NCBI RefSeq assembly: GCF_947507565.1
Contig: NC_089190.1
Coordinates: 2,170,001 to 2,234,000, forward strand
Source of the DNA: Oscarella lobularis
Taxonomy: Eukaryota > Porifera > Homoscleromorpha > Homosclerophorida > Oscarellidae
Length of the DNA: 64,000 nucleotides
Direction: 5' to 3'
Shown here piece by piece: positions 36,278 through 47,590 of this stretch (its first letter is position 1; each line of letters starts with the position of its first letter). The notes below the pieces were generated by a model that worked only from the letters and a program-made list of their open reading frames with translations, was not told the DNA's origin and ran no database searches. Made by a program: the position numbers and the translations under genes.

Positions 36278-37553
36278 CAATGAAATAATCATAATTCGCC
36301 ACAATGCGCTTTCCCGTTTCGAAGGCCGCTTCGAAATCGGCCTCCTCGCACCCATGCTGCACATACCAATGCACAAACGCGCGCACGCGAAATTTTTCCT
36401 CCGCGGCGGCGACGAGCCGACTCACGTACCCTCTCGCCGCACTACTATTACTACACACAGTCAACTCGCGTTCGTTCGTCGCGGCACGTGACCGAGCCGC
36501 GCGCTCAATCCAAAAGTCAATAGGAAATGGATTCCAGTCAACGCATTCCATACCGGCTTTCAATTTCGGCTCGATTCTCGCCAAATCGGCCATCATTCCA
36601 TCGCGCGCGTCGCGTCCGCGCGCAATCGCAAGCACGGCTAAGCTTTTTAGCGGGACGTCGCCATAGCGACAGCCGCCACGTTTGACTTGCCTACATAGCG
36701 TTTGCGTGAGTTCGTACCACGTGGAGGCGGGGTGCACGGACGCCGGTTGATGAAGGGAAAGGAATTTGACGTCGGGGACGCTGCAACAGTGTCGAAACAT
36801 TTCCCACGGTTCTTGCCCAATGCGCACGCCCGTCGATTCGGCTTCGGTTCGAATTGGCGCGAAGCATCCGCAAAGGCGAGACGCGATAACGCGATTAAGA
36901 TCGGGGACGCCGATTTTGGGATTGGGATTCGACCCCGGGCCCCCGGAAGAGGAAGCGTTCGCCGCTTCGAGCGTTTTCAGTATTTCGTCATTGTGAAACA
37001 GGATAATCGCGTCGCAACACCTATTGAGCCTATCTAGACAGAGGAGATTGTTGTACTGCTGAAGGGGGCTTTCTCCCGTCCAATAGGGCGCGACCGTAAC
37101 CGACATCAAGTGCGCTAAAGGATAATCGTCCCGGATCGTTTCGACGAGACGCGATCCCAATCCGGAACCCGTGCCGCCCGATAGGCTATGCGTTACTATG
37201 CAACCCGTAAACGCATCGCAACGTTCCGCTTCGCGACGCAGCGAGTCGATCGTTCGTTCGGCGAGCGATTCGCCGACATTTTCGACGTTGTCATAGTAAC
37301 CGAGAGCCCAGTTCGAACCGCGTCCCCGTTTCGTATTGAGAACGTTTTCGCGACGTAGTAGACGACCCGTGCGCGATTTTAGAAGCGATTGAGTCACCTT
37401 TGGCTCGCTGTCCACGTGAATCGTTCGCAATTTGCCGTCGTAGTGCCGATAGACGGGCGTTTCGCTGAAATTCGACTTTCCCAAGACGGTATTGAGGTAT
37501 TCGAGCCCCAATTGATTCCCGCATTGGCCCACGAACAGAGAAACGGTCGACAT
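36273..37553 (-). CDS. TUBD1: Delta-tubulin
   Basis: Tubulin of the centriole/basal body, needed for triplet microtubules. Single exon, 426 residues, starting MSTVSLFVGQCGNQLGLEYL. The tubulin signature SLSGGTGSGLGSRL (about residue 123) and GQCGNQ nucleotide contacts are intact. Divergence from alpha, beta and gamma forms, WALGYYDN in place of WAKGHYTE, and a shortened middle with a GGPGSNPNP insertion fit delta. Ends FETGKRIVANYDYFIE. It has no introns, unlike most neighbours. Presence fits an animal with ciliated cells. Confidence 0.93.
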   Translation of the reverse strand: MSTVSLFVGQCGNQLGLEYLNTVLGKSNFSETPVYRHYDGKLRTIHVDSEPKVTQSLLKSRTGRLLRRENVLNTKRGRGSNWALGYYDNVENVGESLAERTIDSLRREAERCDAFTGCIVTHSLSGGTGSGLGSRLVETIRDDYPLAHLMSVTVAPYWTGESPLQQYNNLLCLDRLNRCCDAIILFHNDEILKTLEAANASSSGGPGSNPNPKIGVPDLNRVIASRLCGCFAPIRTEAESTGVRIGQEPWEMFRHCCSVPDVKFLSLHQPASVHPASTWYELTQTLCRQVKRGGCRYGDVPLKSLAVLAIARGRDARDGMMADLARIEPKLKAGMECVDWNPFPIDFWIERAARSRAATNERELTVCSNSSAARGYVSRLVAAAEEKFRVRAFVHWYVQHGCEEADFEAAFETGKRIVANYDYFIE

Positions 37554-37776
37554 CGGGTTCGAGTGTTGGTGCGATTTCCCGGATACACTGATTTAGTGAT
37601 TTTTCCCTTTGGGATATATAAACGATATGCGTATTTCTTGCCTATAATAGCAAGACTATAAAAGCAGCTAAGCAAACTGTCTAAAGAAAAAAAAAGCATT
37701 TCTATAGAAATAGGTTTTTTGGATTGACTTCAAAAAAAATCTGTTATTGCGGATTTCCCGTTTTTTCTTCTCCCCC

Positions 37777-40190
37777 TCAAATCCTTACGTATTCAATCAC
37801 GCAATAATTGGAGCCGGGAAACTTCGACGTGGGATTGGAAACGGATATCTTGGCGCCGAGACGACGAGGCACAAACGGAAAACTCGATATCGGTGCCTGA
37901 GGAATTCGAACGAGCAGATGAGTGAGAGAGCACGAGAGCGAATCATCCGACTTCATCGCCTGCAATTGCGCCAAATCGCACTTTTCATCGATCGCAAAAA
38001 AAGTGAAAAACACGCGACAATCTAGAGAGAGCAAATAAAATAAAAATTCACGTGTGTACATATTGTCTTACCCTGAGCAAAGTTGTTCCCAAAGAGGCAG
38101 ATTTCATCGTGGCCACTGAGAGAGAGCCACTGACCAATAATGCGTTGAAGAACGGGCGGACCGTCGGGCAGGGGAGGACCCCTCGATTTCTTATCCGCTT
38201 TCTTATCTATTCAAATAAAAAATTCGATCGCGAATCAATCGATTGCCTTTCTTTTATTTCTTACTCATTTTGATTGGGTCGGACGTCACTTGCAAGACCT
38301 GTGGTTCCATCAGCGGGCTTTTGATCACAGCAAGGAATTTGAGATAGACAATCGACTTCTCGTGCTCCCACTGCGCAAAATGCGACAAAATTTCCTTATC
38401 CTTAAAACGCTTCACGCTCAACCGCGGAAATCTACGTAAAAAACATTATTAATAATAGGAGGGGGTTCTAGATTCTGACATACATTGCTTTGGAATTGAC
38501 GGCTCCCGTCGCTGATGACTGAACGTTGATTTCCGTGCAAGCGTAGGGAAGATTGCTATGCGGATCATTTTTCGCGTGGCAATGTCCGACTCCTTCAACG
38601 CATTGGACGAAATAGTAGGGATGCGGAATTCCCGTCGACGTCGCAGCAAAAACGCGCACTTCGGCTGGACCAATGTAATTCGCAATCTGTATAATATAGA
38701 GATTAGTATTAAATTAGTAATAGAAGTTTGTTTTTTTGCGCGCGCACCTCGACGGTTGGAAATCCTCTTCCGTCGCGATCTTTCAAAACGCCGCGATTCG
38801 GCGAATCGGATTTATAGAGAACGGTCTGCTCGGCTTGCGGCTGTTTGCTGACGTAGAGTTGAGGCGGCGGCGGCGTCCCAATGGAACACATGTGCATTTC
38901 CGGCGGAATCATAGGAATGGGAGCCCCGCCGCCGGCGCCGGACGTTGTCACAATGGGCAAAGCAGTCGACTGATTCTTCACCGCTTTGACGGCGACAGTC
39001 AAATCGACCATATCCTGCGGCGTTTTGTTGCTTACAAACATGGGCGGCAACGACGTGACGACGGTTGTTGCTGACGTCGCCGTCGTCATGGTAACCATAG
39101 GTTCGACGACAGCCGGCGGCGGCGGCGGCGGCGGCGCCGAACTGACGCTGCTCGCCGTCGACGAACGTCGCATGATGGGAACGCCTCCCGTGACGTCATT
39201 GAGCGGCGATTCGACTTGAAACGAGTCGAGTTCGTTGTCGCAGTCGCAATGTCCCGTCGGCGGCGGGATGGGATCGTTGATGACGTCATCGACGTTTCCG
39301 CGCGTCGCGTCGTCGACGATGGAGAAATCGCAGAAGTATTCGGCCGCTTCGCCGGCCGCCTCTTCCAACATCGATTTGCTCATCATGTCGACGTCGACGA
39401 TGTCGCGAAGCATTTCGTCTTTCGATACGGACGCTTCGAAGGCGCGGCGTTCCTGATTGATGACGTCATTCGTCGAGAGGAGCCCGTCGAATGCCTGCGG
39501 ACCGTCGTCGACGTCGTTGTTTACGACGACGCTCTGCGCGAAAGCGTCGTCGTAGGTCAGATTCGCGCTGCGCGTGTCCATGCCGTCGATGACTGGGGCG
39601 GAAAAAGCGCGTTGCAAATTACGGGTTGTTTGCGTGGGGGAGGTCTTTGCGTACCCGGATCGCCGAAGAAGGGAACGGGCGGCGTTCGACCTCCGTCGTC
39701 GGTCATCCAATTGCCGGCGCAAGGCGGCAAACGAACTCGAAGGGCTGCGCGCGAGAAGAACGATTAGAAAAAATATAAACAAAAAACAGTGACGCAAGGT
39801 AAGCCGGCAAAATGACTGAGGGGGGGAAACGCGAAAGAGCGATACCATTTTCACTATCCCTACGCTTCCTGCGCATTTTTCGCGGACCGCTTTCGGCGTT
39901 GGACCGATCGGCGGCGGCGGCGGCGGCGGCGGCGGGGGGTCGACGTTTGCGTTTTCTCGACGCCGCACGGCCACCGGACATGTGAGTTGTAGAGGGGCGC
40001 GGCGCTGCTGGCGAAGCACGAGCTCGCCTTTCGCACGATTTCGCAGGGAAAATAAACGCGCTCATCGTCGCGAAGCGACTGCGCAGGGTCATATGGTTCG
40101 AGAGGTCGTAGTCTTCCCCGTTTGTCTCCGCGAGACGCCAACACCGCGGCGTGGCAAAAAAATATTACCTTGATAATCGAACGAGGCCAT
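37777..40190 (-). CDS. Rel-homology transcription factor, NFAT-like
   Basis: Exons: 40169-40190 (MASFDYQ), about 39.95-40125 (RLRPLEPYDPAQSLRDDERV; its end not fixed), 38748 to about 39744, 38484-38686, 38265-38431, 38072-38206, 37777-38021. The last four and their phases are secure. The long disordered N-terminal region has acidic and polyproline parts. The Rel N-terminal domain begins at LYVSKQPQAEQ and holds GRGFPTVE then IANYIGPAEVRVFAAT and PHPYYFVQCVEG. VLQVTSDPIKM closes it, as in NFAT. The IPT domain follows (DEICLFGNNFAQDCRVFF, HLLVRIPQ). NF-kB proper is less likely: no ankyrin repeats and no RFRYxCEG DNA loop. An alternative start in the alanine-rich region (MSGGRAASRKRKRR, 39981) was considered. 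Confidence 0.65.
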
Positions 40191-41280
40191 GGTTCGTGCT
40201 TTTTGGAGGATTCTCGGTGACTTCGCTCTATTCGGTTTCCGCGAGTTGGGGGGAGAGTGGCGTGAATTGGCTCGACGCGTCCCCTTTATCAGCAGAGAGA
40301 ATGTGGGCAGTACTGAGTAGAATTGTGTCACTGGGGAAAACGTCATTGAAGGGAAGTCCCTTACGCAATGCTAGACTGGATGCCCCGTATAGGAAGTAAC
40401 TAAAAATAGTACAGGTTCATTGGAGGTCAATTTTAGCGAACGCCTACGCAGCTAGCCTACCGATTCCGCCAGCTTGGAATTCCATCGTTAATTCAAATAG
40501 TCTTGCTGCAGATTGCTCTGTCTCTGGCTCGTGTGCGTTGCGGGTAGCGCGCGCGCGTGTGAAAACATCGCCCACATTTCACTTTCGACGGGGGGAGCAA
40601 AGGGAAGAGCCCGGCTAAGGTGTGATATGAAAACGAAAGACTTCGCTTTGACCTCAAGGAGAAGATCCGGAAATTTGCGCAAGTTGTTTGTAAACCGCAA
40701 GCTATCCGGTAGGAGGTCATTGCCGCACATGCGCATGTCATCCCATACTCAGAGTTGCGATTTTCGCCTCTTCGGGAAGTCCTGCAGCTGTCTCCGCACC
40801 TGAAATTGCCACCAGCACTCAAGTAAACGAGATTCGGTATTGCAAAACGCTGCCTGTTCTCGTTTTCGCTTCGAAATCTAACTGCAGCGTCCGCGAATAG
40901 CGGACTCCGTACTCCAACACCCACGCTGACTCGAAGTCTTACAACAGTGCCCTGATAAAACATTCATATACGCCCGCTCTCCTTAGATCCGTGAAGTCAG
41001 CTTGCAGAGGGTCACGTGCCCTACACCACTAGATAATTCGCTTTGCGATTCCCACAGTTCTATCTATTCCCTTTCCCGAAACGCCAACTCGACTTATTTT
41101 TAAATTTGACTACGAAAAATCTTATTTTCGGGCACTCCTAACACAAACGAGAACATGCAGGTGACTGGGCGTCATGTGCAGATGCCCAAAGGCGTTTTTA
41201 GCACCGCTATCGTTTAAATTCCCCGAGCAAGCTCCCCTTTCTCAATCAAACACGCCTACCTCTCTCGTGCAGATCCGACA
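40191..41280. other. Intergenic, no gene recognised
   Basis: Separates the divergent NFAT-like and glutamine synthetase genes. Several stop-broken frames but no known protein and no consistent exons. Probably holds both promoters. Confidence 0.4.
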
Positions 41281-42600
41281 ATGGCGTCAAAATCATCGAA
41301 ACAAATCACGGCCGACACGGCGGAAAAATACGCCGACGATCATGGCATCGAGTTCTTCTTTCTCGTCTACACCGACATCCTCGGCGTTCTGCGCGGCAAA
41401 CTCGTTCCCAAGTCGGCGATTACGATGACGGCCAAAGAAGGCGGTCACTTCTGTCGCGTCATGTTCCGACTCTCCGCCATGGACCCGGATATGATCATCA
41501 TACCCGATTGGCAAACGTTTATTCAGTTGCCATGGAAACCCGAAATCGGTTGGGTGATCTGCGATCTCTATAGTCCGGCGGGCGTTCCCTTTCGCGAGTG
41601 TCCGCGTCTCGCTCTCAAGAACCAAATCGAACGACTCAAAACCCTCGAAAATCACAAAAATCTCGTTCTCAAATCGGGCATCGAATTCGAACTCTATCTC
41701 ATCAATCGCGACGCGACGGCGATCGCCGACAAACTCGACGAACGTCCGGGAATCGATTCGTGTTTCCGTGCCGACGCTCTGATGCGTAACGCGCGCTACT
41801 TCACGCGCGTTTGTCAAATCGCCGACGATCTCGGCTGGGAACCCTATCAAGTCGATCACGAGGGTTCGAGCGGTCAATTTGAATTCAATTTCAAATACAT
41901 CGACGCTCTAACGATGGCTGATCGACATGTTTTCTTTAAATACATGTGTCGTTCGATTGCCGAGGAGGAGGGCATGCGCGTTACGTTCATGCCGAAGCCG
42001 TTTGCTGATAAACTCGGCTCCGGCTGTCACGTGCACGTGTCCCTATGGGAAGGCGATAAGAATGTGTTTCTTGATACGTCCGGGGAGCTGGGTCTCTCTG
42101 GCTTGGGGTATCAATTTCTCGCTGGGGTTTTGGCGAACGCGAAGGCGCTTTGCGCTATCCTGTGTCCCACAGTGAATAGCTATAAGCGTCTCGTTGCCGC
42201 CGGATGGTGTCCCAATCGGATCTCCTATACTGGGGATAATCGATCGCATATGCTTAGGATACCAAATCCGGGGCGTTTTGAAGTTCGTCTCGCCGATATG
42301 GCGGTTAATCCGTATTTAATTCAGGCGGGCGTGATCGCGGCGGGGATCGACGGCGTGACGCGTAAGTTGGAGCCGGGGGAGCGTTGCGATGGCGACGGGG
42401 GGAAGGGGGAGCCGGCGGGGGCCGAAGTGTTGCCGCTTAATTTGCTCGACGCCGTGAGGGAATTGAAGAAGAATCGCGAGCTGCGCGAAGCGATTGGGGT
42501 CGACTGCATGGACGCGTTTGTCATGTTTAAGGAGAATGAATGGGTCGACTATATGAGGCATTTGAGCGAGTGGGAAAAGATCCATACTATTGACTGTTAG
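41281..42600 (+). CDS. Glutamine synthetase, bacterial type III/GlnT-like
   Basis: ATP-dependent ligation of ammonia (or a methylamine) to glutamate. Intronless, 439 residues. Family blocks: YTDILGVLRGKLVP, PDWQTFIQLPWKPEIGWVIC, GIEFELYLI (metal ligand Glu), DHEGSSGQFEFNF (ligand Glu residues), GSGCHVHVSLW (ligand His), NPTVNSYKRL-like, NRSHMLRIP, GRFEVRLADMAVNPYL. Ends LSEWEKIHTIDC, like bacterial GlnT. Metazoan cytosolic GS (GSII, about 370 residues) is a different family. So this is either a horizontally acquired gene or an old paralogue kept in some invertebrates. GlnT relatives include gamma-glutamylmethylamide synthetases, so the true substrate is open. Composition matches neighbours, so contamination is unlikely. 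Confidence 0.9.
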   Translation: MASKSSKQITADTAEKYADDHGIEFFFLVYTDILGVLRGKLVPKSAITMTAKEGGHFCRVMFRLSAMDPDMIIIPDWQTFIQLPWKPEIGWVICDLYSPAGVPFRECPRLALKNQIERLKTLENHKNLVLKSGIEFELYLINRDATAIADKLDERPGIDSCFRADALMRNARYFTRVCQIADDLGWEPYQVDHEGSSGQFEFNFKYIDALTMADRHVFFKYMCRSIAEEEGMRVTFMPKPFADKLGSGCHVHVSLWEGDKNVFLDTSGELGLSGLGYQFLAGVLANAKALCAILCPTVNSYKRLVAAGWCPNRISYTGDNRSHMLRIPNPGRFEVRLADMAVNPYLIQAGVIAAGIDGVTRKLEPGERCDGDGGKGEPAGAEVLPLNLLDAVRELKKNRELREAIGVDCMDAFVMFKENEWVDYMRHLSEWEKIHTIDC

Positions 42601-42814
42601 ACGAGTGAAAAGTGAACGAACAGTCGCGTGTCTTTTTTTTTCGTTGTCTTGTCCGGGTGACTACACAATCAATTATTTGGGATATTCAGGGGTGGGTGGA
42701 TGTGTGACGTCACGTGTAATGAAAAGCGAGACCCTATCTAGGGAGCCCGTTCAAAAAAAGCGAAAGAAAAGAAACACATAGATGCTGATTTCCCAATTCC
42801 CTCAATCTGACCTT

Positions 42815-43473
42815 CTAATGGAACAAGGATGCCTTTTCTTTGAATGCCGCTCTTCTTGCCTTCTGCTCTTCCGCCTCCTTTTGTTTTTTCTCTTGTTCTG
42901 CTTTGATTTCTTGCTCGAATTTCGCTCCTTTGCTCTGCTCCGCGACTTTGGCTTCGAAGAAACTCTTTGCTCCTTTGACACCCTCCGCCGTGACGTCACA
43001 GACGTTGGCAATCTTGGCCAGACCTTCGCACTCCAATTCGCCCTTCATGGCTTTTTGAAAAATCAACATAAACTGGGGGAAAAGTCAATGATATTTATTA
43101 AATTTATATTTTCAATTGGGGTTGCCTCTCTGAAACTGATTTGCCCGTCGTTGTCTTCATCGACTTCCTTGATCATGCTTTTCAGCTGCAAATGAGTTTG
43201 CGGTTCGCCCAATTTTTCCATCATCAATTTCAATTCCATGAAATCGATGAAATTGCTCCGATCGACGTCGTATCTACCGAATGAATAAACCGCGTGACTA
43301 TGCATTGGCTTCTCTGTTTACTTTTGGAAGACTTTTCGGTATTCCTTGATCTCCTGGATCGAAAACTCCTTGAATTCGGCGTAAACCGACCGGGACACCT
43401 TCGCCGGCGACGCGGAGCCTTCGTTGATGTCCGTGCGTCGATTCAGCTTCGCTGACAGCTCGGAATCGGCCAT
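42815..43473 (-). CDS. EFHD2: EF-hand domain protein, EFHD1/2 (swiprosin)-like
   Basis: Calcium-binding actin regulator. Exons 43322-43473, 43126-43273, 42815-43072; 558 bases, 185 residues. N-terminal MADSELSAKLNRRTDINEGS; two EF-hands, DVDRSNFIDFME (loop starting YDVDRSN) and DEDNDGQISFRE; then FMLIFQKAMKGEL, and a C-terminal coiled coil rich in K/E/A. The second intron uses a GC donor (GAG|GCAACC). The start codon is 56 bases from that of FOXRED1 on the other strand. EFHD1 and EFHD2 cannot be told apart here. Confidence 0.9.
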
Positions 43474-43529
43474 GGTTGAAGGAGGAGAACAAAGGAAAAT
43501 TTTCGTGGAGTCCCGGATCCTCTAGGCTA
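43474..43529. promoter_or_regulatory. 56-base head-to-head interval, EFHD2-like/FOXRED1
   Basis: Only 56 bases separate the two divergent start codons, so the 5' UTRs or promoter elements must overlap the opposite gene's 5' end. No TATA box is visible. Confidence 0.5.
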
Positions 43530-45110
43530 ATGAATCTCGGACGAATTTTCGCTCGTCGTCTTCACTACGACGTCTGCATCGTCGGAGGTGGAATAATGGG
43601 GTCTTCTTCGGCTTATTTTCTCGCAAACAAAATCGCTCCGTCGTCGATACGAGTCGTAGAACGCGACGCAACGGTTCGTGCGTGGGAGTGGCAATGTAAC
43701 AAGAATAAAAAATCGTTCGTTTTATGTACAGTACGCGCGAGCGTCGACCGTCTTGTCGGCGGGAAGCATTCGCCAACAGTTCAGCGTACCGGGAAACGTT
43801 CGAATGTCGCTATACGGAAGCGAATTTCTGAAGAACGTCGACGAGCATTTGAACGTGGACGCGAACGACGCGTGCGCAGTTCCCGTCGTATGGGGCGGGT
43901 ATCTGTTCCTCGCGACGTCAGCCGGCGAGCAAAGAATGCGAGAAAATCACGTCGTGCAAAAGTCATTGTTACATGGACACGCCCACACACAGAAAGATAA
44001 TAAATAAAATTTACCTTAGGAGCGTTGGAGCTGATGTTGCACTTTTGTCTCCCCGAGATATGGCTACTCGGTTTCCATGGCTCAATTGTGAGGGTCTATC
44101 TCTGGGATCCTTTGGTAAGAAAAAACCATTTTTTATATTTCTGACGCGTTGCTTTTCTCTAGGAGAGAGTAATGAGGGTTGGTTCGATCCGTGGCTACTC
44201 TTATCTGCGTTTCGAAAGAAGGCTTTGTCCATGGGCGTCTCATATCAACAGGGAACAGTAACAGGGATTGAAGTCAATCAAAATCAAGCCAAATCCATCC
44301 AGGCAAAAAAAGACACAATAAAGATTTCCATATAAATATATAATATAATAGGTACTGAATTCGAATAATGAAACGGAGACAATTACGTGCAATTATTTGA
44401 TAAACTGTGCTGGAGCTTGGGCAGCCAACGTTGCCAGGATGGCCGGCATAGGAAACGAGAACAGCAAGGAGGAGATACTACGCGTCGGACTTCCCGTACG
44501 ACCAAGAAAGAGAATGATATTCGCGTTCAAGTGCAACGAGAAATTGTCATCGCTTTGTCCTCTCATTATTGATCCATCCGGGTTTTACGTTCGTCAGGAA
44601 AGTGAACAGCTATTCATATCGGGAAAATCGCCAACAGAGGTGAGAATACATAATTTAAAAATTATTATTATACCTGTGCGTTTTGTTGCTAAGGATCAAG
44701 ACCCGGATGAGCCTGAATTAGATGTCGAGCACGAATTTTTTGACAATGAAATGTGGCCTTACTTGGCTGAAAGAATCCCAGCATTCAATGCTATTAAAGT
44801 ATAGAAAAAATAATACCTATTTTAATTAATTAAAGTATCTCTATTTCTTTTTTAGGTGCAAAATGCCTGGGCTGGTTACTACGACTACAACACGTTGGAT
44901 CAGAACGCCGTCATCGGACGTCATCCTCTAATTCAAAATTTTATATTTGCAAATGGGTTTAGTGGTCACGGGGTCATGCAAAGCCCGGCGGCGGGACGTG
45001 CCGTCAGCGAAATTGTAGTGGAAGGAAAATCAACGTCAATCGACTTAGAAGAATTCGGATTCAATAGAATTATTGAAAACAGGCCATTAAAAGAGAAGAA
45101 CATAATATAA
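43530..45110 (+). CDS. FOXRED1: FOXRED1, FAD-dependent oxidoreductase of complex I assembly
   Basis: Mitochondrial DAO-fold flavoprotein needed for complex I assembly. Seven exons: 43530-43673, 43732-43961, 44020-44114, 44163-44302, 44352-44639, 44694-44798, 44856-45110; 1257 bases, 418 residues. The N-terminus MNLGRIFARRLHY is basic, fitting a short import signal. Rossmann FAD motif DVCIVGGGIMGSSSAYFL follows at once; then AGSIRQQFS, NYLINCAGAWA, VQNAWAGYYDYNTLDQN and FANGFSGHGVMQSPAAGRA. The fourth intron has a GC donor (CAG|GCAAAA). Tail-to-tail with SF3B4. Confidence 0.94.
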
Positions 45111-45229
45111 GAGGAGAACATAACCTTGGGGAACTACATATGTATCTATTATGGTGTTTTCTCGGAGTACAAGAAGCTGTCACTTTATTGCTTACAACTT
45201 AAACTTATTTCTAGTCAATCCTATCGTTT

Positions 45230-46608
45230 TTATAGTGACATAAGAGGCGGCGGTTTCATACCAGCTAAAAATGAATAAATCAATAAAAAGACACTTAATT
45301 TCTCACCATACTCACGTGCACCATATTGCATTCCCGGAGGTGGCGCCGGTGGAATTCCCATCATGCCCATATCCTGAGGCATAGCTCCCGGAGGCGGAAG
45401 CATGTGTTGCTGAGGCGGCGGCGGCGGCAGCGGAGGCGGCATAGACGACTGAAGAAGACCCATCTGGGTTTGATATCCCGGAGGTGGAGCAATCACAGGT
45501 TGCTGAGTCATTGATATTTGCATGGGAGGCGGCTGAGCAGCGGCTAGTATGTGCTGCGGCGCGTATTGAGCCGGAAGAGCGTAACTCTGCATGGGAATGG
45601 AGGGGGGCGGGGCAGGTCGGCCCATGCCCGGACGACTGGGCGCGTCGGCGAAGAGTTGATGAGGAAGAGCCATCTTTCGAGAGAGCGGATTCTCAGCAGC
45701 CAAAAGCCTCTCTAAATAAATAAATAAATAATAAATAATCACGTGATTGGTTACCAAATCAATAATAAATAATCACGTGATCAGTTACCGAAATCAATAA
45801 ATAAAGTGATTTTTTCTTACCTGCTGCTGATCCGTGTCTTTCTCCTTTCATTTCTTTCTTGAAGGCGTATGTGACTGAGATGGGTCGGTTGCTTAGATAC
45901 TGGCCGTTCATCGATTCGATTGCCATGTCCGACGCTTCGAAACTTGCGAAATTGATGAAGCCGAATCCTTTAGAATTGCCCGTATCAGGATCACGCATAA
46001 TCTAAAAAATTGATTAATTAATTAATTAAAAATACGTCTTAGACTTACTTTGGGAGTTTGCAAAATAACTCCAAAAGCGCTAAACGTATCATAGAGCATC
46101 TTCTCGTCGACTTCCGAGTCCAAATTCCCTATAAATAAATTCGCTCCCACGTCCAAATTTTTTTGATGGGCTGACGCCTAAAAATGGAGACAATTTCTCC
46201 CAAAAGCGTTCGTTATCGGCTCGATTTTCTCTTGCCTTGTTGACGCGAATCGGTTTTCCGAACATTTTTATCATGTTCATGATCTTCATCGCGTAATCGG
46301 CGTCTTCTTCGCTTAGAAATTCGACGAATCCGTAGCCTTGGTGAACGTTCGTGATGCGATCCTTTGGTATGTGGACGTTTACTGCGGAAAATGCCCTTCG
46401 ACGACGATTTTCGCGTGAATTCGGCGATTCGCTTACCGACGGGACCTGCCTGCAGAAAGAGTTCCCATAAGAGGGCCTCGACGACTTTTTCGTCGAGGTT
46501 CCCCACGTAAACAGTCGCATCTGCACATTCGGATAGCTAAGAAAGCTCTCGGTGGTTTTCCCGCGAAGGATTACCTTGATTCCTTTCTTGCACAGGACCG
46601 GCAGCCAT
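45230..46608 (-). CDS. SF3B4: Splicing factor 3B subunit 4 (SAP49)
   Basis: U2 snRNP SF3b subunit holding the pre-mRNA upstream of the branch site. Seven exons: 46575-46608, 46437-46520, 46236-46381, 46049-46177, 45821-46001, 45316-45711, 45230-45264; 1005 bases, 334 residues. RRM1 has [11 protein letters not shown] and [20 protein letters not shown]2 has [20 protein letters not shown] and [15 protein letters not shown] proline/methionine/glutamine-rich tail follows [12 protein letters not shown]. The third intron has a GC donor (AAG|GCAAGA). Two hypothetical reading differences at short exons were resolved by phase. Confidence 0.95.
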
Positions 46609-46803
46609 GGCGAAGACCAAACGCGCATGCGCGGCTCTCCGGCGGACAAATGCGCGCTAACCCAAACTCAAAAAGGTTAATTTTTTATACTAAGACACAA
46701 ACAGAGCCACGTGAAGGTCAATCGTGCAAATACGATGCCAATTGGGAGACACACGTCCAATCATGAGTAACCATTTCTTCCCAGAGACTTGCAAAGAAAC
46801 TCT

Positions 46804-47327
46804 TTAACTACTGATAGTCTTAACTCCAACAGCAGCCTCCTCGCCACAAGCAGCCAAAATCGTCACCATAAAACTGTCGCCATCCTCAAATCTCTTCTTG
46901 ATGTTTTTGCCAACGTCGTCTTCGACCAACTTGATGTCTGACCTGACTTCGCCGCTATCCTCCATCAAACTCAAAAACCCGTCGTCAATATCAACCAACT
47001 AAAATAAAAATAGAATAAGATTAAATAGAATTAAAAAATAAATATATATAATCGTTTTACCTGAAAGTCTCTTCGAGTGACGTTAGGCACATTCATATTA
47101 TGAGTCGACGGGCATATGTCTTCGTACTTTTTCGACGTGAACAGATCGATGCCGACAAGATGAACTTTGGCGTGACCGTGCTTTCCCGTTTTCGACGTCG
47201 ACATTTCGACGATTTTGCACGGGCGCCCCTTCAGCATGACGTAGCCGTTCTTGCGCAGAGCCGAGCACTGTTGCGGGTACGTTTGCGACGCGCCCGATGC
47301 TCCGCCTTGAAAGTCGTCGTCTCCCAT
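46804..47327 (-). CDS. EIF5A: Translation factor eIF5A
   Basis: Elongation factor that rescues stalled ribosomes. Two exons, 47061-47327 and 46804-46998, 153 residues. The hypusine loop [12 protein letters not shown] is intact with the modified lysine after TG. Followed by [20 protein letters not shown] and an OB-fold with [19 protein letters not shown]. Start [12 protein letters not shown]. Divergent from the selenoprotein gene (263-base gap). Confidence 0.96.
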
Positions 47328-47590
47328 GTGAGTGTCTAATAAGGGAGAACGGGATTTTGATGAGTAGCGTGGACACGTGGTTCTGCGCGATCGGGTTATT
47401 GCGCATGACCATGGCGTTCGCGATCGGTTGCGCGGGAGACGGACGATTGGCGCGCGGCCCGCTTACTTTTCCAAAATGTCAGGCAAACGAGGAGAAAAGG
47501 AGGAGGAATGCAACGCGCATGCGGGACGCTTGGTTCCACTTGATTTTCCCCGGATACGACATCACCCCATGTTTATACGGGTAATCGACT

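Noticed and set aside
39846-39981. Alanine/arginine-rich start MSGGRAASRKRKRR for the NFAT-like gene
   Set aside because: The upstream frame from 40190 (MASFDYQ then RLRPLEPYDPAQ) is more protein-like and joins the next exon in phase; kept only as an alternative.
41281-42600. Bacterial contamination as source of the glutamine synthetase
   Set aside because: It sits between spliced animal genes with matching codon style and there are no other bacterial genes nearby; a chimeric assembly cannot be fully excluded.
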